Of a stretch of 64,000 nt of DNA, positions 1 to 15,649 are shown piece by piece. Source of the DNA: Maylandia zebra (lineage: Eukaryota; Chordata; Actinopteri; Cichliformes; Cichlidae); contig NC_135174.1 in the NCBI RefSeq assembly GCF_041146795.1, forward strand, positions 288,175 through 352,174. The letters are read 5' to 3'. Position 1 is the first letter of the stretch. Each line of letters starts with the position of its first letter. The notes under the pieces are model-generated. The model was not told the DNA's origin, searched no databases, and saw only the letters and a list, made by a program, of their open reading frames with translations. The position numbers were made by a program, and so were the translations under genes.

Positions 1-229
1 AGTTAGTACAAACGTCACTAATGTCACATAACTTTGCCGACATGTGGCCAACAGTAATGTTTAATGTTCTTCGTTATTAAACATTTGCACATAAATAAGT
101 GACATCATATTCAGTACTTACTTTTCACAGTTTACTCTTCGGCCGCTCCGCTTCTGCCGTCTGCGGCAGAATTCTCCACACCGACTGCCGCGCTATGAAT
201 TGTGGGATATATGGGACCACGAAGTCTAC

Positions 230-390
230 ACTGCCACAGCCTTAAAATTCAGGGAAATGAAGGACGCATTTCAGGGCCGCATTTCAAGCAGCCTTTGAAT
301 TGGGACAGCCTTCGGCGCGCCGCTGTGACGTAATCGGCCTTGAAATGCGGCCTTTAAGGCTGCAGACCCTGAATTGGGATACAGCCATAG
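230..390. repeat. MITE-like repeat with inverted ends
   Basis: The stretch around CACAGCCTTAAAATTCAGG and the stretch ending CCTGAATTGGGATACAGCC are related in inverted orientation (GGCTGTATCCCAATTCAGG read from the right end). The centre repeats AAATGCGGCC/GGCCGCATTT. This looks like a short non-autonomous DNA transposon. The family is not assigned and the boundaries are approximate. Bases 1-230 show nothing recognisable. Confidence 0.4.
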
Positions 391-555
391 AGTGTTACTG
401 CAAACTTTATCACAGTACTGCAACCTGACCAGTGTAGCGTGCACTAACCTGCGGAGAGTCTCTAAGGAAGAGGCCATCCACCCTTCAGACAAAGCTCATT
501 TACGCCACTTGTATCCACTGTGTTGTTCTTTTGGTCACTCCTCATAGCTTGTTAC

Positions 556-1338
556 GATAGGTGAGGGTAGGGACGTAGATCGACCGGTAAATCGGGAGCT
601 TCGCTTTTACGCTCAGCTCTCTCTTCACCACGGCCGACCGGTACAGCGTCTGCACCACTGCAGCTGCAGCACCAATCTACCTCTTAATCTCCTGCTCCCC
701 TCACTTGTCAACAAGACTCCGAGATACTCTTCCACTTGGGGAAGCAACTCGTCCCTGACCCAGAGTGGGCCATGGCCTCAGACTTGGAGGTGCTTGGATT
801 CTCAATACACCCCTTCACACTTGACTGCGAACTGCTCCAGTGTAAGCTGTAGGCCACCACCTGATGATATCAACAGAGCCACATCTCAGAGACGAGAGTC
901 TGAGACCACCCAAGTGGAAGCCTTCTGCCACTTGGCTATTCCTAGAAATCCTGTCCATGTTGAAGAACACCCACCAGGAACAAGTTTGACTTCTTACCGG
1001 CTATGTGGACCAAGCTCTTGCAATGGTTGTATAAGGATCCAACGGATGGTAGCAACAGTCCAGACACCCCTTTCTCCCAAAGCACTTCCCACAGAATACT
1101 CCAAACTGAACAATCAAATGTCCTCTCCACCTCGACAAAACACGTGTAGGCTGGTTGGGCAAACTCCCACGCACCCTGAAGTATCGTCAAAAGGATAAAG
1201 AGCTGCTCCAGTGTTCCGTGACCTGGATGAAAACCTGGACTGCTCCTCCTGTATCTGAGGTTTGACTAACAGACGGACTCTCATTTCCAGCACCCAGACA
1301 TAGACTTTTCCGGGGAGGCTAAAGAGTGTGATTCCCAT
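556..1338 (-). pseudogene. decayed RTE-like LINE reverse transcriptase
   Basis: Read on the minus strand, the stretch between about 1190 and 940 still resembles the LINE palm region. It has GAWEFAQPAYTCFVEVE, then a corrupted FDR-type motif, then VSGLLLPSVGSLYNHCKSLV and IAGKKSNLF. The plus-strand text from 556 (GTAGATCGACCGGTAAATC) to about 1338 (GAGGCTAAAGAGTGTGAT) follows an antisense non-LTR retrotransposon reverse transcriptase that is common in teleosts, with internal deletions and frameshifts. No continuous frame remains. RTE/Rex3-like is my best family guess; the exact clade is uncertain. Confidence 0.55.
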
Positions 1339-1904
1339 TGTGGCGGGGCGTGGTCTGTGGAGCCGCTGCAGGGGAGGTGGATGCACCTAAGCGGGATCCA
1401 CAATCACGCCTCGCCGGCTTAAAGTCTGTGCTCGGACCGATGTCATGTTTGTTGTTGATGTGTGTGGCTGCAAGCTGCAGCTGGGTATTGTGTACAGCAA
1501 CCGTGAGAGAATAAAAGATGATGCTGAAAAGCATAAAAATGTGGACAGGTCTGTCGTCTGATGATTACAGTGGTGCCGAAACCAAGCAGGAGGGCACAGC
1601 AGACCAGGGATGGAGCTGGTGGGTGCAGCGGGAGCAGGCCACAGTGTCTCGCAGCCAGCGGGATGAACTCCAGGACCGGATCGAGCGCCGGATGCAAAGG
1701 ATTGAATCTGGTGGTTCTGATCCGGTCCTGGCCGACGCTGCCGATACCCCCACTGGCGTTCCCCGGTGGCGTGGGAGTGGAGGAGGTTCAGACTTTTCCA
1801 GTGCCCATGCGGACCCCCAGGGTGCGACCAGCCAGGACGCAGCCTGCCGCCGCTTGCTGCGTTTTGTTTTAAAGTTAAATAATCAGCAGATGAATCCATT
1901 ATAA
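1339..1904 (+). mobile_element. partial LTR retrotransposon (5' LTR, primer site and start of internal region)
   Basis: A 231-bp block at 1339-1569 starts TGTGGCGGGG and ends GATGATTACA, so it has TG...CA ends, and it carries AATAAA near 1511. One base later comes TGGTGCCGAAACC (1571-1583), which has the form of a tRNA primer-binding site. An open frame runs on from about 1584 to 1904 and is rich in R/E/Q (GWSWWVQREQATVSR and QDRIERRMQRI), as gag leaders can be. No protease, reverse transcriptase or second LTR follows. It is therefore a fragment, and Gypsy or BEL/Pao cannot be decided. It lies in or next to the RTE-like remnant. Confidence 0.45.
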
Positions 1905-2327
1905 ATGTGTATATTTTTGGTTAATCTGCATCAAATATAAAAACCTACTTTACAGTTTTGAATGAGTAATGATACAATAAGGATATAATAGAGACTTAGA
2001 GTCACAGCGGGTATTTTTTCTGCAGTGAGTAAAACTGTAATACATTTACAATACTATTATTATTATGTTTAATACTTGTATTTAAAGTAACACTTTGAAT
2101 GCAGGACTTGTATTAGATGATTGTTTCAGCGCTGTCAGTATAGGCTAGAGTATTCGCACGTCTTCTAGTTTGTGTCTGTAGTTTGCGATGGTTTTATACA
2201 ACTTAAGTACATTTGTGGCTTTGGAGAATCGAAACAACATCGTCTTTTTGTGCTCAGAGTGTGAGAAAGTATGAGGCTTTTTCTTTCCTTGGCACACAAC
2301 CTGTAAAAAGCCAGTAAGTCATGAAAT

Positions 2328-3377
2328 ATGGCGCCGCGGATGGTCGCCCTGGTGCTTCAGTGCGTTACTTTTGTTTTGTTTTTGTGCATTTTCTCTGTGT
2401 CTGGGCACTCCTCTGGATACTCGTACACCAGAGAAGAGCTCCTTAACTACAGGACTACAACGCCTGTGGATTTATTTCCAATATTTGTCGCATCTGCGGC
2501 AGATTTACTGCTGACTCTGACCAGGAAAGCGAGACGCCGAAAGAGAGGGAAGCGAGCCGGCGCACTCGTGCGTTTGAGGAGACGCGGACTGCGAACTGCT
2601 CTTCCTGGGATCTTCCTTTCTAATGTACGCTCACTCGGCAATAAGATTGACGAACTGGCCCTGATGAGAAGCATGAACAGAGACTTTGCCTCCTCCTGTG
2701 TGTTATGTTTTACGGAGTCGTGGCTCAGTGAGAACATCCCAGACTGCGCGCTCAAGCTGGAGGGCTTCCATCTGCTGCGCGTGGACCGGCAGGCCGCTCT
2801 CTCCGGTAAGTCCAAAGGTGGAGGTGTCTGCTTCTACATCAATAGTGGCTGGTGCACAGATGTGACAGTGATTGCTCAGCACTGCTCTTCCTCTCTGGAA
2901 TATCTTTTTATCCACTGCAAACCGTTTTATTCTCCGCGGGAGTTCGCTTCATTCATCCTGGCCGCTGTTTACATCCCGCCAGACGCAGATGCGCAGGCAG
3001 CTCAGTGCGCACTCGCGGAGCAGATTCTCCACACGGAGCGGACATTCCCGGACTCTCTCATCATTGCTCTTGGGGACTTTAACAAAGCCAATCTGAGCCA
3101 CGAGCTTCCGAAATATAAGCAGTATATTAAATGCCCGACCAGAGAGGAGAGGACATTAGACCACTGTTACAGCACGATCAGCGGGGCCTATCGCGCGGTG
3201 CCCCGCGCTTCACTTGGTCTTTCTGACCACGTCATGATCCACCTGATCCCCGCGTACAGACAGAGGCTGAAACTCTCCAAACCTGTCGTGAGGACTAAAA
3301 AAAAACAACGAGGCTGTGGAGGAGCTTCGCACGTGTTTGGAGACCACAGACTGGGACACAATGAAGGCTGCTTCTAA
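2328..3377 (+). CDS. LINE apurinic-like endonuclease half
   Basis: This is the N-terminal half of a LINE polyprotein. After a hydrophobic start and a basic stretch ([13 protein letters not shown]), the endonuclease/exonuclease/phosphatase fold begins at [15 protein letters not shown] (about residue 96). It continues through [22 protein letters not shown] and GDFN to [11 protein letters not shown], which are the expected catalytic blocks. The endonuclease nicks target DNA for target-primed reverse transcription. The frame leaves the true course at an A9 run at 3297-3305, and the last 25 or so residues are read out of frame. The ATG at 2328 is the first in a good context. Confidence 0.75.
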   Translation: MAPRMVALVLQCVTFVLFLCIFSVSGHSSGYSYTREELLNYRTTTPVDLFPIFVASAADLLLTLTRKARRRKRGKRAGALVRLRRRGLRTALPGIFLSNVRSLGNKIDELALMRSMNRDFASSCVLCFTESWLSENIPDCALKLEGFHLLRVDRQAALSGKSKGGGVCFYINSGWCTDVTVIAQHCSSSLEYLFIHCKPFYSPREFASFILAAVYIPPDADAQAAQCALAEQILHTERTFPDSLIIALGDFNKANLSHELPKYKQYIKCPTREERTLDHCYSTISGAYRAVPRASLGLSDHVMIHLIPAYRQRLKLSKPVVRTKKKQRGCGGASHVFGDHRLGHNEGCF

Positions 3378-5355
3378 CAGCTTGGACGAGTTTACGGACA
3401 CTGTCACCTCCTATATCCACTTCTGTGAGGACAGCGTTGTGCCATCACGCACCTCGGTGAGTTATAACAATGACAAACCCTGGTTTACTCCTAAACTCAA
3501 AAAGCTGTGGCTGGAAAAGAGTAAGGCGTTCAGAAGCGGAGACAGGGACTGCTACAGAGAGGCCAAGTACAGGTTCACTAAAGAAGTGGACATTGCTAAA
3601 CATCAGCACTCTGAGAAGATGCAGCAGCAGATCTCAGAGAATGACTCGGCCTCTGTGTGGAAAGGTTTTAGGAATATCACCAACTACAAGCCTAAAACCC
3701 CCCACTCCACTGATGACTTGCTCTTAGCCAACACCCTTAACGACTTCTACTGCCGTTTTGACGAGCCATCAGGCAGCCTTCACACCTCCAACGGCCCCAA
3801 CAATAGAGACACTTTGGACACTCATTCCCCCACCTCTCCCCCCTCCATAGAGCCATCACCACCTTCAAACCGTTCACCTACAACACCCCCCTCCTCACCC
3901 CACACAAAAGAGGATTTCACACCACCTCCTCCCACCACAACTCTTCATATTCATGAAGCAGATGTGAGGAAGCAGTTTAAGAGTCTGAATGCTCGGAAAG
4001 CTCCCGGCCCAGACGGCGTGTCTCCTGCCACCCTCAGACACTGTGCAAACGAGCTGGCCCCAGTGTTTTCTGGCATTTTCAACTCCTCACTGCAGGCATG
4101 TCATGTGCCTGCCTGCTTCAAGTCCTCTACCATAATCCCTGTCCCCAAGAAACCTAGGATCACTGGACTAAATGACTACAGACCCGTGGCTCTGACATCT
4201 GTGGTCATGAAGTCATTTGAGCGCCTAGTTCTCTCCCATCTCAAGACCCTCACGGCCCCCCTCCTGGACCCCCTGCAGTTTGCATATAGAGCCAACAGGT
4301 CTGTAGATGACGCCATCAACATGGCCCTACACTTCATCCTGCAGCATCTGGACTCCCCAGGAACCTACGCCAGGATCCTGTTTGTGGACTTCAGCTCTGC
4401 CTTCAACACCATCCTTCCAGACCATCTCCGAGACAAGCTTTCCCAGATGAATGTGCCTGATCCCATCTGCCGGTGGATCACTGACTTCCTGACGGACAGG
4501 AAGCAGCATGTGAGGCTGGGAAAGAATGTCTCGGACTCCCGGACCATCAGCACCGGCTCCCCTCAGGGCTGTGTTCTTTCTCCTCTGTTCTTCTCCCTGT
4601 ACACCAACTGCTGCACCTCCACCCACCAGTCTGTCAAGCTAATCAAGTTTGCAGATGACACCACCGTTATCGGACTCATCTCGGACGGGGACGAGTCTGC
4701 CTACAGGAGGGAGGTTGAACGTCTGGTGTCCTGGTGCAGCCACAACAACCTGGTGCTGAATGCCCAGAAGACAGTGGAGATTATTGTGGACTTCAGGAAG
4801 CACACAGCTCCACTCCCCCCCATCATCCTGACTGACACCCCCATCACCTCTGTGGACTCATTCCGCTTCCTGGGTACCACCATCACCCAGGACCTGAAGT
4901 GGGAGCCCACCATCACCTCCGTCATCAAGAAAGCCCAGCAGAGGATGTACTTCCTGAGGCAGCTGAAGAAATTCAACCTGCCAACACGGACGATGATGCA
5001 GTTCTACACTGCAATCATCGAGTCCATCCTCACCTCCTCCATCACCGTGTGGTACGCTGGAGCCACTATCAGGGACAAACAGAGACTGCAGCGTGTTGTG
5101 CGCTCTGCTGAGAAGGTGATTGGCTGCAGACTCCCATCTCTGCAGGACCTGTACACCTCCAGGACATTGCGGCGTGCAGCTCGGATCTCAGCTGACCCTT
5201 CTCACCCTGGACACAGTCTGTTTGACCTGCTCCCCTCAGGCAGGAGGCTCCGGTCCATTCGCACCAGAACCTCTCGCCATAAGAACAGTTTCTTCCCCTC
5301 TGCTGTTGGACACATGAACAATAACCATATGACTGTTCCCGCTACTAACACATGA
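3316..5355 (+). CDS. LINE reverse transcriptase half
   Basis: This is the reverse transcriptase of the same element, one frame over from the endonuclease half. Visible in order: [63 protein letters not shown] (motif A), [18 protein letters not shown] (motif B), [11 protein letters not shown] (motif C, catalytic Asp pair), then the thumb region and a C-terminal [19 protein letters not shown] segment. The coding frame really begins upstream, before the A9 run. The first ATG in this frame (3316) is not a genuine start. Apart from the homopolymer break it is intact. Confidence 0.8.
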   Translation: MEELRTCLETTDWDTMKAASNSLDEFTDTVTSYIHFCEDSVVPSRTSVSYNNDKPWFTPKLKKLWLEKSKAFRSGDRDCYREAKYRFTKEVDIAKHQHSEKMQQQISENDSASVWKGFRNITNYKPKTPHSTDDLLLANTLNDFYCRFDEPSGSLHTSNGPNNRDTLDTHSPTSPPSIEPSPPSNRSPTTPPSSPHTKEDFTPPPPTTTLHIHEADVRKQFKSLNARKAPGPDGVSPATLRHCANELAPVFSGIFNSSLQACHVPACFKSSTIIPVPKKPRITGLNDYRPVALTSVVMKSFERLVLSHLKTLTAPLLDPLQFAYRANRSVDDAINMALHFILQHLDSPGTYARILFVDFSSAFNTILPDHLRDKLSQMNVPDPICRWITDFLTDRKQHVRLGKNVSDSRTISTGSPQGCVLSPLFFSLYTNCCTSTHQSVKLIKFADDTTVIGLISDGDESAYRREVERLVSWCSHNNLVLNAQKTVEIIVDFRKHTAPLPPIILTDTPITSVDSFRFLGTTITQDLKWEPTITSVIKKAQQRMYFLRQLKKFNLPTRTMMQFYTAIIESILTSSITVWYAGATIRDKQRLQRVVRSAEKVIGCRLPSLQDLYTSRTLRRAARISADPSHPGHSLFDLLPSGRRLRSIRTRTSRHKNSFFPSAVGHMNNNHMTVPATNT

Positions 5356-5640
5356 CCCTACGCTGTGTCACTGCATCATTCTATGTTTGGCACTGATCAC
5401 CACCTGCACTCATGTATATATCTTTCAACGTAGCACTCTTAATTCTTATTCTCATGTATATATCTCATGTATATCTCATGCACATATCTTTCCACGTAGC
5501 ACTTTTAATTCTTATCCCTACTTTTATTTTTTTCCATGTCTATTTAAGTGCTATTTATGACACTATGTTTGCACTGAAGCACCGCAGCAATTTCCTAATG
5601 TTGTAAACCTGCTCAACATTTGGCAATAAACCCCATTCCC

Positions 5641-6369
5641 ATTCTGAAATATTTGAGGGTTTAACATCGTCGCTGTCTTTCTTGAGAAAGAGATGGAAAA
5701 AGAGATTTTGTGCATCTTCCTGTATAATTTCAGAGGGTCCCAATCATGCTGACAATTACCCGTATCAGTTGGAAAGTTCATGTTATCACTGTAATTGGCC
5801 CCAAATTTCCTAAACATGAACATCCTAAACATTTCCTAAACAGTTTAAGAAATGCTGTCCAGGCCAGGCTCTTGGTAATGGCACCCTGAGAGTGTTTATG
5901 CTGTAGGCTTGCATAACGTCTCTAATTTAGCATCATTTCGTGTCTATCAACACAGAGGCCCAAGTGGGATTTATTCATCGGGTTCCTGTAACTTCAATAT
6001 AAAAGATGACCCTTGTGTTCGCATATTAACTATTACACAGCGTCGAGGTTAAAGATGTTTTAACTAATATAGACTGAAGAGAAAGACTGAAGCAGTGAGT
6101 CAGTGCTAAATACTTGGTGAAGCCAGGCAGAAAGAAGATATTTGAGCATTACACACTATGGTGGCCTGCGGAGGAAGAACCCCCTTTGAACAGGGCGACC
6201 TTTGGCAGAACCAGGCTCAAGGGCAGCCATTAATGTCTTTCTACTGGCTGCTGGCCAGTCACAGGAGCATGTTCAGTGAGATTACCTAAATGTACCACCG
6301 AACCACACTTCAGCTCCTCCAGGCTGCAGAATTTACACCCTTTGGCACATCCTTTAACAAATAACAGTT
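5641..6369. other. intergenic, nothing assigned
   Basis: I see no coding pattern or clear repeat ends here. The base composition is ordinary. It may contain old, unrecognisable transposon sequence. Confidence 0.3.
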
Positions 6370-6545
6370 TTACAGTTTAGAGTAAAATGTCATTCATATA
6401 TATTTAATATCTGTAATATCTGGATATATATATTTGTAATTTTGTAATATATTGTATTATTTAATTGAGTTCAGTCAGTTCTTAATGTCTTGGAGTGACT
6501 GTGACCACATAATTTCCTCAGGGTTAATAAAGTATTCTGATTCTG
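6370..6545 (+). repeat. LINE 3' tail (5'-truncated)
   Basis: An AT-rich stretch ends with GGGTTAATAAAGTATTCTGATTCTGA. This is the short-repeat 3' terminus typical of Rex1-like fish LINEs and resembles the tails at 29060-29100 and 33700-33730. The upstream boundary is approximate. Confidence 0.45.
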
Positions 6546-7221
6546 ACGACAGCAAAACACGAGGAAAATAAATCAAAGTAAATCAGGAAATGGTGAGAGA
6601 AGTGCAGGAAACACAGTCACAGACTGAACAAGAGTCCGGGGACACATGTCATAAATACAAACAGTAACCACAACCAAAATACAACAAGGTCTAAGGACAC
6701 AGGACGCTAAGGTGTAAGGAAAATCTCCCCCAAAAGGCAAGAGCGAAACTAAAACGTTGATGCTTTATGTTTTTATTACAACGTGCTGATGTCAGCCTGC
6801 TATGGAAACATGTTATGTGTTGTACTGCTCTTTCCAAACCTTTCATACAATGTATCACTGATAAGTTTTTTTTAATGAAAAAAATTAACATAAAACCTAC
6901 GTACTCATATCCCACGATGTCTAGAACTTTAGTGTGAAGTTCCATAAAGAAATCATGGGTAATACAGCGTTTGTGCTGTTTGAGGGTTCTACCAGCACAC
7001 TACATTGGAAAATGATATCTTGAAAACTGTGGATGCTAGACTGCTAACAAACACACAAATGGAGCTGATTACACACTCCCTCCCTTCAGGGGGAGAATAA
7101 AAGGAAGAACAAAGCAACCCAACGGAGAACACCTGGTAATAAACAAGACTCCAATATAAAACCCTGGGACTGTTGTGATTTAACTATACAAAGAAATTCA
7201 AAGTGAAATCATTGCATCAAG

Positions 7222-7934
7222 ACATCACTGGACACTTTATTAGATACACCTTTCTTATAATGAGTCAGACCTCCTTTTGCCTTCAGAGCTGCCTTAAATC
7301 TTTGCAGCATAGACTCATCAGGGTGCTGCAGCTATGGCGCGGCTGGAGATGGGTGCACATCCATGATGTGAATATTCCTCCACATGTCAGAGGTGTTCGG
7401 TTTGATCTGGGGACTGTTGGTGATTTTGAGTGAACACATTGTTATGTTCAAGAAACTATATTCATGTTTCAGAGGATTTGAGCTCACGGTTTGTTATCCT
7501 GCTTGACGAGCCAAGAGCCAAGACTGGTAAATTGCAGTCATAAAAGGAGGCACAGACAATGTTTTCTATTGTTCAAGTTCAGTGAGCCTGTAGCCTCAGT
7601 TTCCTGCTCTTACAGACGCTGCGCTTGGTGTGGTTTTCTGCTGCTGTAGGCCACTTTAAGGTTTGATCAGGTCTTCTGATGACCTGGTTTGTAAATGGTT
7701 GTGTGGGGAAAGTTCCAATAGATCAGCAGTTTTTGAAATACTAAGACCAGCCCATCTAACACCATCACCGTGCTTTTCTTTCTCATTCTGATGCTCGCTT
7801 TGAATTTCACCAGGTTGTCTCCATCATGTATACGTGCCTAAATACATTGGATTGTTATTCTATGATTCTATGATTAGCTGATTAGATGTTTGTGTTATGG
7901 AGAGGTGTACCTAATGAAATGTCCAGTGAGTGTA
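7222..7934 (-). mobile_element. decayed Tc1/mariner-type transposon
   Basis: The left end TCACTGGACACTTTATTAG and right end CTAATGAAATGTCCAGTGA are inverted copies. Between them the text follows, in antisense and with large deletions, a transposon very common in fish. Recognisable blocks include CCTTTTGCCTTCAGAGCTGC, GTGCACATCCATGATG, AGCCTCAGTTTCCTG, TCAGCAGTTTTTGAAATACT and CATTCTGATGCTC. No frame survives. About 0.7 kb remains, well short of a full element. Confidence 0.65.
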
Positions 7935-8359
7935 TGTAAAGAAACGTCACCAAATGACAGTCCTCCACCAAATAAACTTTGTTTTAAATACATATTACAT
8001 TTCATCACATGATGAAGGTGAAAGCCGTATATGGTTGGAACTGTGGGATGTTTCTGATTTCTGAACAACAAGAAAAACGAGTGTTCTTCTACCAGCAGCG
8101 ACTTGTTCAGCTTGTAGTGGATTAAAAAGATGAAGCATTGAAAGGCAAGAACTAAAGGTACCTCAGATACTTCCTTAAGTATAGCAGTTAGGGTTATTTC
8201 TGAGATACAAGCATAGCGCACATTCAGAACTACATTTCCCGTGATCCACTTCGAGGGGACGACCGTAAACAGAAGAAAGCGGAAACAAAAGAGGTTTTTA
8301 TAAAAACACAAACACGTCCCGGCTGTCGAAGTACTCAGGGAACAAACTACAACCATTGA

Positions 8360-8426
8360 CTTGGCCAGCAATAATCCTACCAACACGAGCGAGGAGTGAG
8401 CACGGGAGCGGACTGCGTCAGTTAGC
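8360..8426 (+). promoter_or_regulatory. ube2d1 5' UTR and promoter-proximal region
   Basis: The bases just before the ATG (GAGCGGACTGCGTCAGTTAGC) are a GC-richer leader without an upstream ATG in this short span. No TATA box is evident, as expected for a housekeeping promoter. The transcription start cannot be placed from sequence alone. Confidence 0.35.
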
Positions 8427-12943
<4,517 letters not shown>

Positions 12944-14580
12944 AGAAGATGAGCACAGCGCAAAAACGACAGGCTGACATTTAGTTTCTTTCTTTTCCCA
13001 TCTGTTTTTTAAAGTCAACACGCACTGAAATTATAGTACGAACTCATGAAATAATCCTACTTAACTTCCACCAAACTGAACTGTTGTCATCGTTATTAAT
13101 CCGAGGCCGATAACATCTACATTACTTTGGGGGGTTGTTTTTGTTTTTCCTGAAAAGAAGCCGGACTCGGAGCAGGCCACAGCCTGCCTGTGCGCACTCA
13201 GTGGATACTTGGGCATTTTTAACGTTTGGCATGTTATTATTGCACCACGGACGGTTCATTTGTGACATTCATGATTATTACAGATTGTTTTCTTTCCTTT
13301 TTAAGTACAAGTATAAAATGAGAGGACAGAAATGCCACCAGATGCCAAACGGGAACAAGCCCACGTCAGCTGTGCTGTGAACGGAGATCAGAAGGGCCGC
13401 AGCAGGACGTCTTAGCTCGACTCCTGTGTTACTTTACCTAACAATACTTTTGTGTTCCTTACATTATTACTGTAACTGTTGCTGTGTTGATCCAGTCCAG
13501 TTGGACACAGCCAATTAAGGCTAATACTTCATTGGCTGCAGAGAGGAGAGATGATGAGGGACAGCGTGGAGCTGCTGGCTGTGAGCACAGCCAGCTGAGG
13601 CTGTGCCTGATGTGTGGTTGTTGTTGGCTGCTTCTTTGTCTGAGCTGATGGTGCTGTGGATCTTTCCAGGTTACTACTGAAATCATTCAGTTAGCTGTTC
13701 TGACAGTAAGCAGCAGCATGCTGTTGGACACCGACCTATTAGCATGTGAGCACCGATAGCAGGACAGTCGCGTCATGTCTCCTTCCTGTCTAATTGTCCC
13801 TTACAGCCTCTGTAGACGAACCCCTGGTACAGATCACACAGAATGTAATGCACAGTGTGAGACGATGCAGAAGTATTGCAAAGAAATGCAAATCCCTTTT
13901 CTGTAATACAGGAAAAAGTCCTGGAAAACTTTGGAGCACGAGCTTCAGGTGGCTCCGTCATCCACCTTTCTGCTTCGCGCATCAGCAGCCAGGAAGAAAC
14001 ACTGAAGGCTGAATGTGAAATATGTATGGCCCTCCAACAGACAACAGTACTGACTGATACTAATGTTCTCTTTGCGTCGTCACTTCATCGATGTGCTGGC
14101 TTACGGAGGAGTCTTGATGTCGGTGTAGCAGACCAAGTTGATTGAAATGAAACAATGTACTGTGGCAGTGGTCCTGAAAATGGGAGCGACTTCTTATGTG
14201 TTGCTGTTTTCTTCTATTGTTGTTGTTATTATTATTGTTATTATTATTATTGACAACACCTATATTGTATTCAGTCTGTTTGGAATGATTTTTTCTATTT
14301 GAACTCAGATTGGAGTCATCACAGTGTAAAGCTCTCATTAAAATGATGTGCTCTTGTCCCCTGATCGTAGCTGTGACGTTGGATTTCCACAGGTACAACA
14401 ATCAGGCCTTCAGCCCAGTGAGAAGCTTTTTTACACTGTCCTCATTAAGCTGCACTCCATCGTAACAAAGGCTAAAGACCCTGCTTTTTGTTCCTGTGTA
14501 AAGTTTTCTACCTGTGTCTCTGAGGCCCATGTGGCACATTTTGTACTGGATTAAAGAATAGTACCGTTACTATCATGACA
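12944..14580 (+). other. probable ube2d1 3' UTR
   Basis: This non-coding stretch follows the ube2d1 stop without splice-like exons. It includes an ATT/GTT microsatellite at 14218-14253 and a possible ATTAAA signal at 14552-14557. The length is inferred; the true poly(A) site is not visible. Confidence 0.4.
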
Positions 14581-14699
14581 TGATTGTGTAACTCTGCTTT
14601 ATGTTGACACGAGCAACACACTTTGTATGTGGTGCTCTTATTGCACTTTGACTGCGCTGTGTGCTGGCAGTGTTACATGAAACTAGAGAATATAGAAGC

Positions 14700-15540
14700 A
14701 CAGTCAAACATACTGTGCAAAAGTCTTAAGCCAACATCCGTCTCTTTATATTTTGCTGGGAAACGGGAGAAACTGCACTTTTCCCCCTCCAACTTTATTT
14801 CAACAGAAACTTTTAACGAGCATAACACAACACAATGGGTTTTACAATTGTACTGCAAAATTATAACACAGAGGAAGAGTATGTCTAATTAAACAAAAAG
14901 GATAGAAATACAGATGCAAAGAGGAAAAACGGGACTGAATAATTCAATAAATTAAAATGTTACAAATATTAATGGTTTTTAAAGCTTTCTTATTGTGAGA
15001 GGAACACAGTTGTGTTTCTCTTCTGAAAGTGGAGAAGTTACATTTATGTGGTGTTTGATTAATGAGGTGAAAAGCACGACAGTCTCACTAAAGTCAGAGT
15101 CACCAAACACGTCCCGGGACTCATTCAGATCAGATGCTGTTAGAGATCAAACGACATGTAAAACCTCAGTAAATGTTTCTATATCGCTCTTATATTTTAA
15201 CAGGGTTAAATCAACAGCAGCTTAAACCAAATTTCCTTTTGAAACCACACTCGTCATAAACAACCATCGAGCCCTCTGAACACTAGGCGGAAACGGAAGT
15301 GACGTACAAGCACACCGCCGTTTCGTCTAAATTCAAAATGAACATCAGATGACTTCAGATGTCTTAAAGTTGTTTTGACCACGTTGTCTTTGAGTCTGTT
15401 TGTGCTTTAAAGCTGATTTGCTGCTTTGTTGGAAGTAAAGCTTCAACACAGGAAGTTAAAAAAAACAGTTGACCTTTTCCCACAATCCACCGGGAGAGAG
15501 TGAAGGCGCGTTTTGTTGGTAGACAGTTGGTGGTGCGTGT
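14700..15540. other. intergenic between ube2d1 and tfam
   Basis: The text ACTGTGCAAAAGTCTTAAG near 14710 begins a short interspersed repeat that I know from other fish (class uncertain). The rest, up to the GC-rich tfam leader, shows nothing recognisable. Confidence 0.35.
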
Positions 15541-15649
15541 CCGTGGGCTCCCTGGGTTCCAGCGCTATCACAGCGTCGCCTGAGCACAGAGACAACGCGT
15601 CTGCTCTTCGCTCCCCTGTTTGCGGACTTTCGCGCTGATTCCCGCCGAC

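Larger units (their letters stand above)
2120..5640 (+). mobile_element. near-complete Rex1/Babar-like LINE
   Basis: This unit has a 5' region, an endonuclease frame (2328-3377), a reverse transcriptase frame (3316-5355) and a 3' UTR ending at CAATAAACCCCATTCCCATTCTG. The 3' UTR contains a degenerate duplication around the text CATGTATATATC (5412-5520). The 5' end is a guess from where the coding unit and a leader begin. Only one frame break separates the two coding halves, so the copy is young or poorly decayed. The FADDTT-type catalytic box and SPQGCVLSP suggest the Rex1/Babar group rather than L2 (which has YADD). Confidence 0.75.

Noticed and set aside
794-1198. 134-codon plus-strand frame
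   Set aside because: It is antisense to the decayed RTE-like reverse transcriptase and has no coding pattern of its own.
14210-14255. ATT/GTT run as a functional element
   Set aside because: It is a plain microsatellite in the presumed ube2d1 3' UTR.
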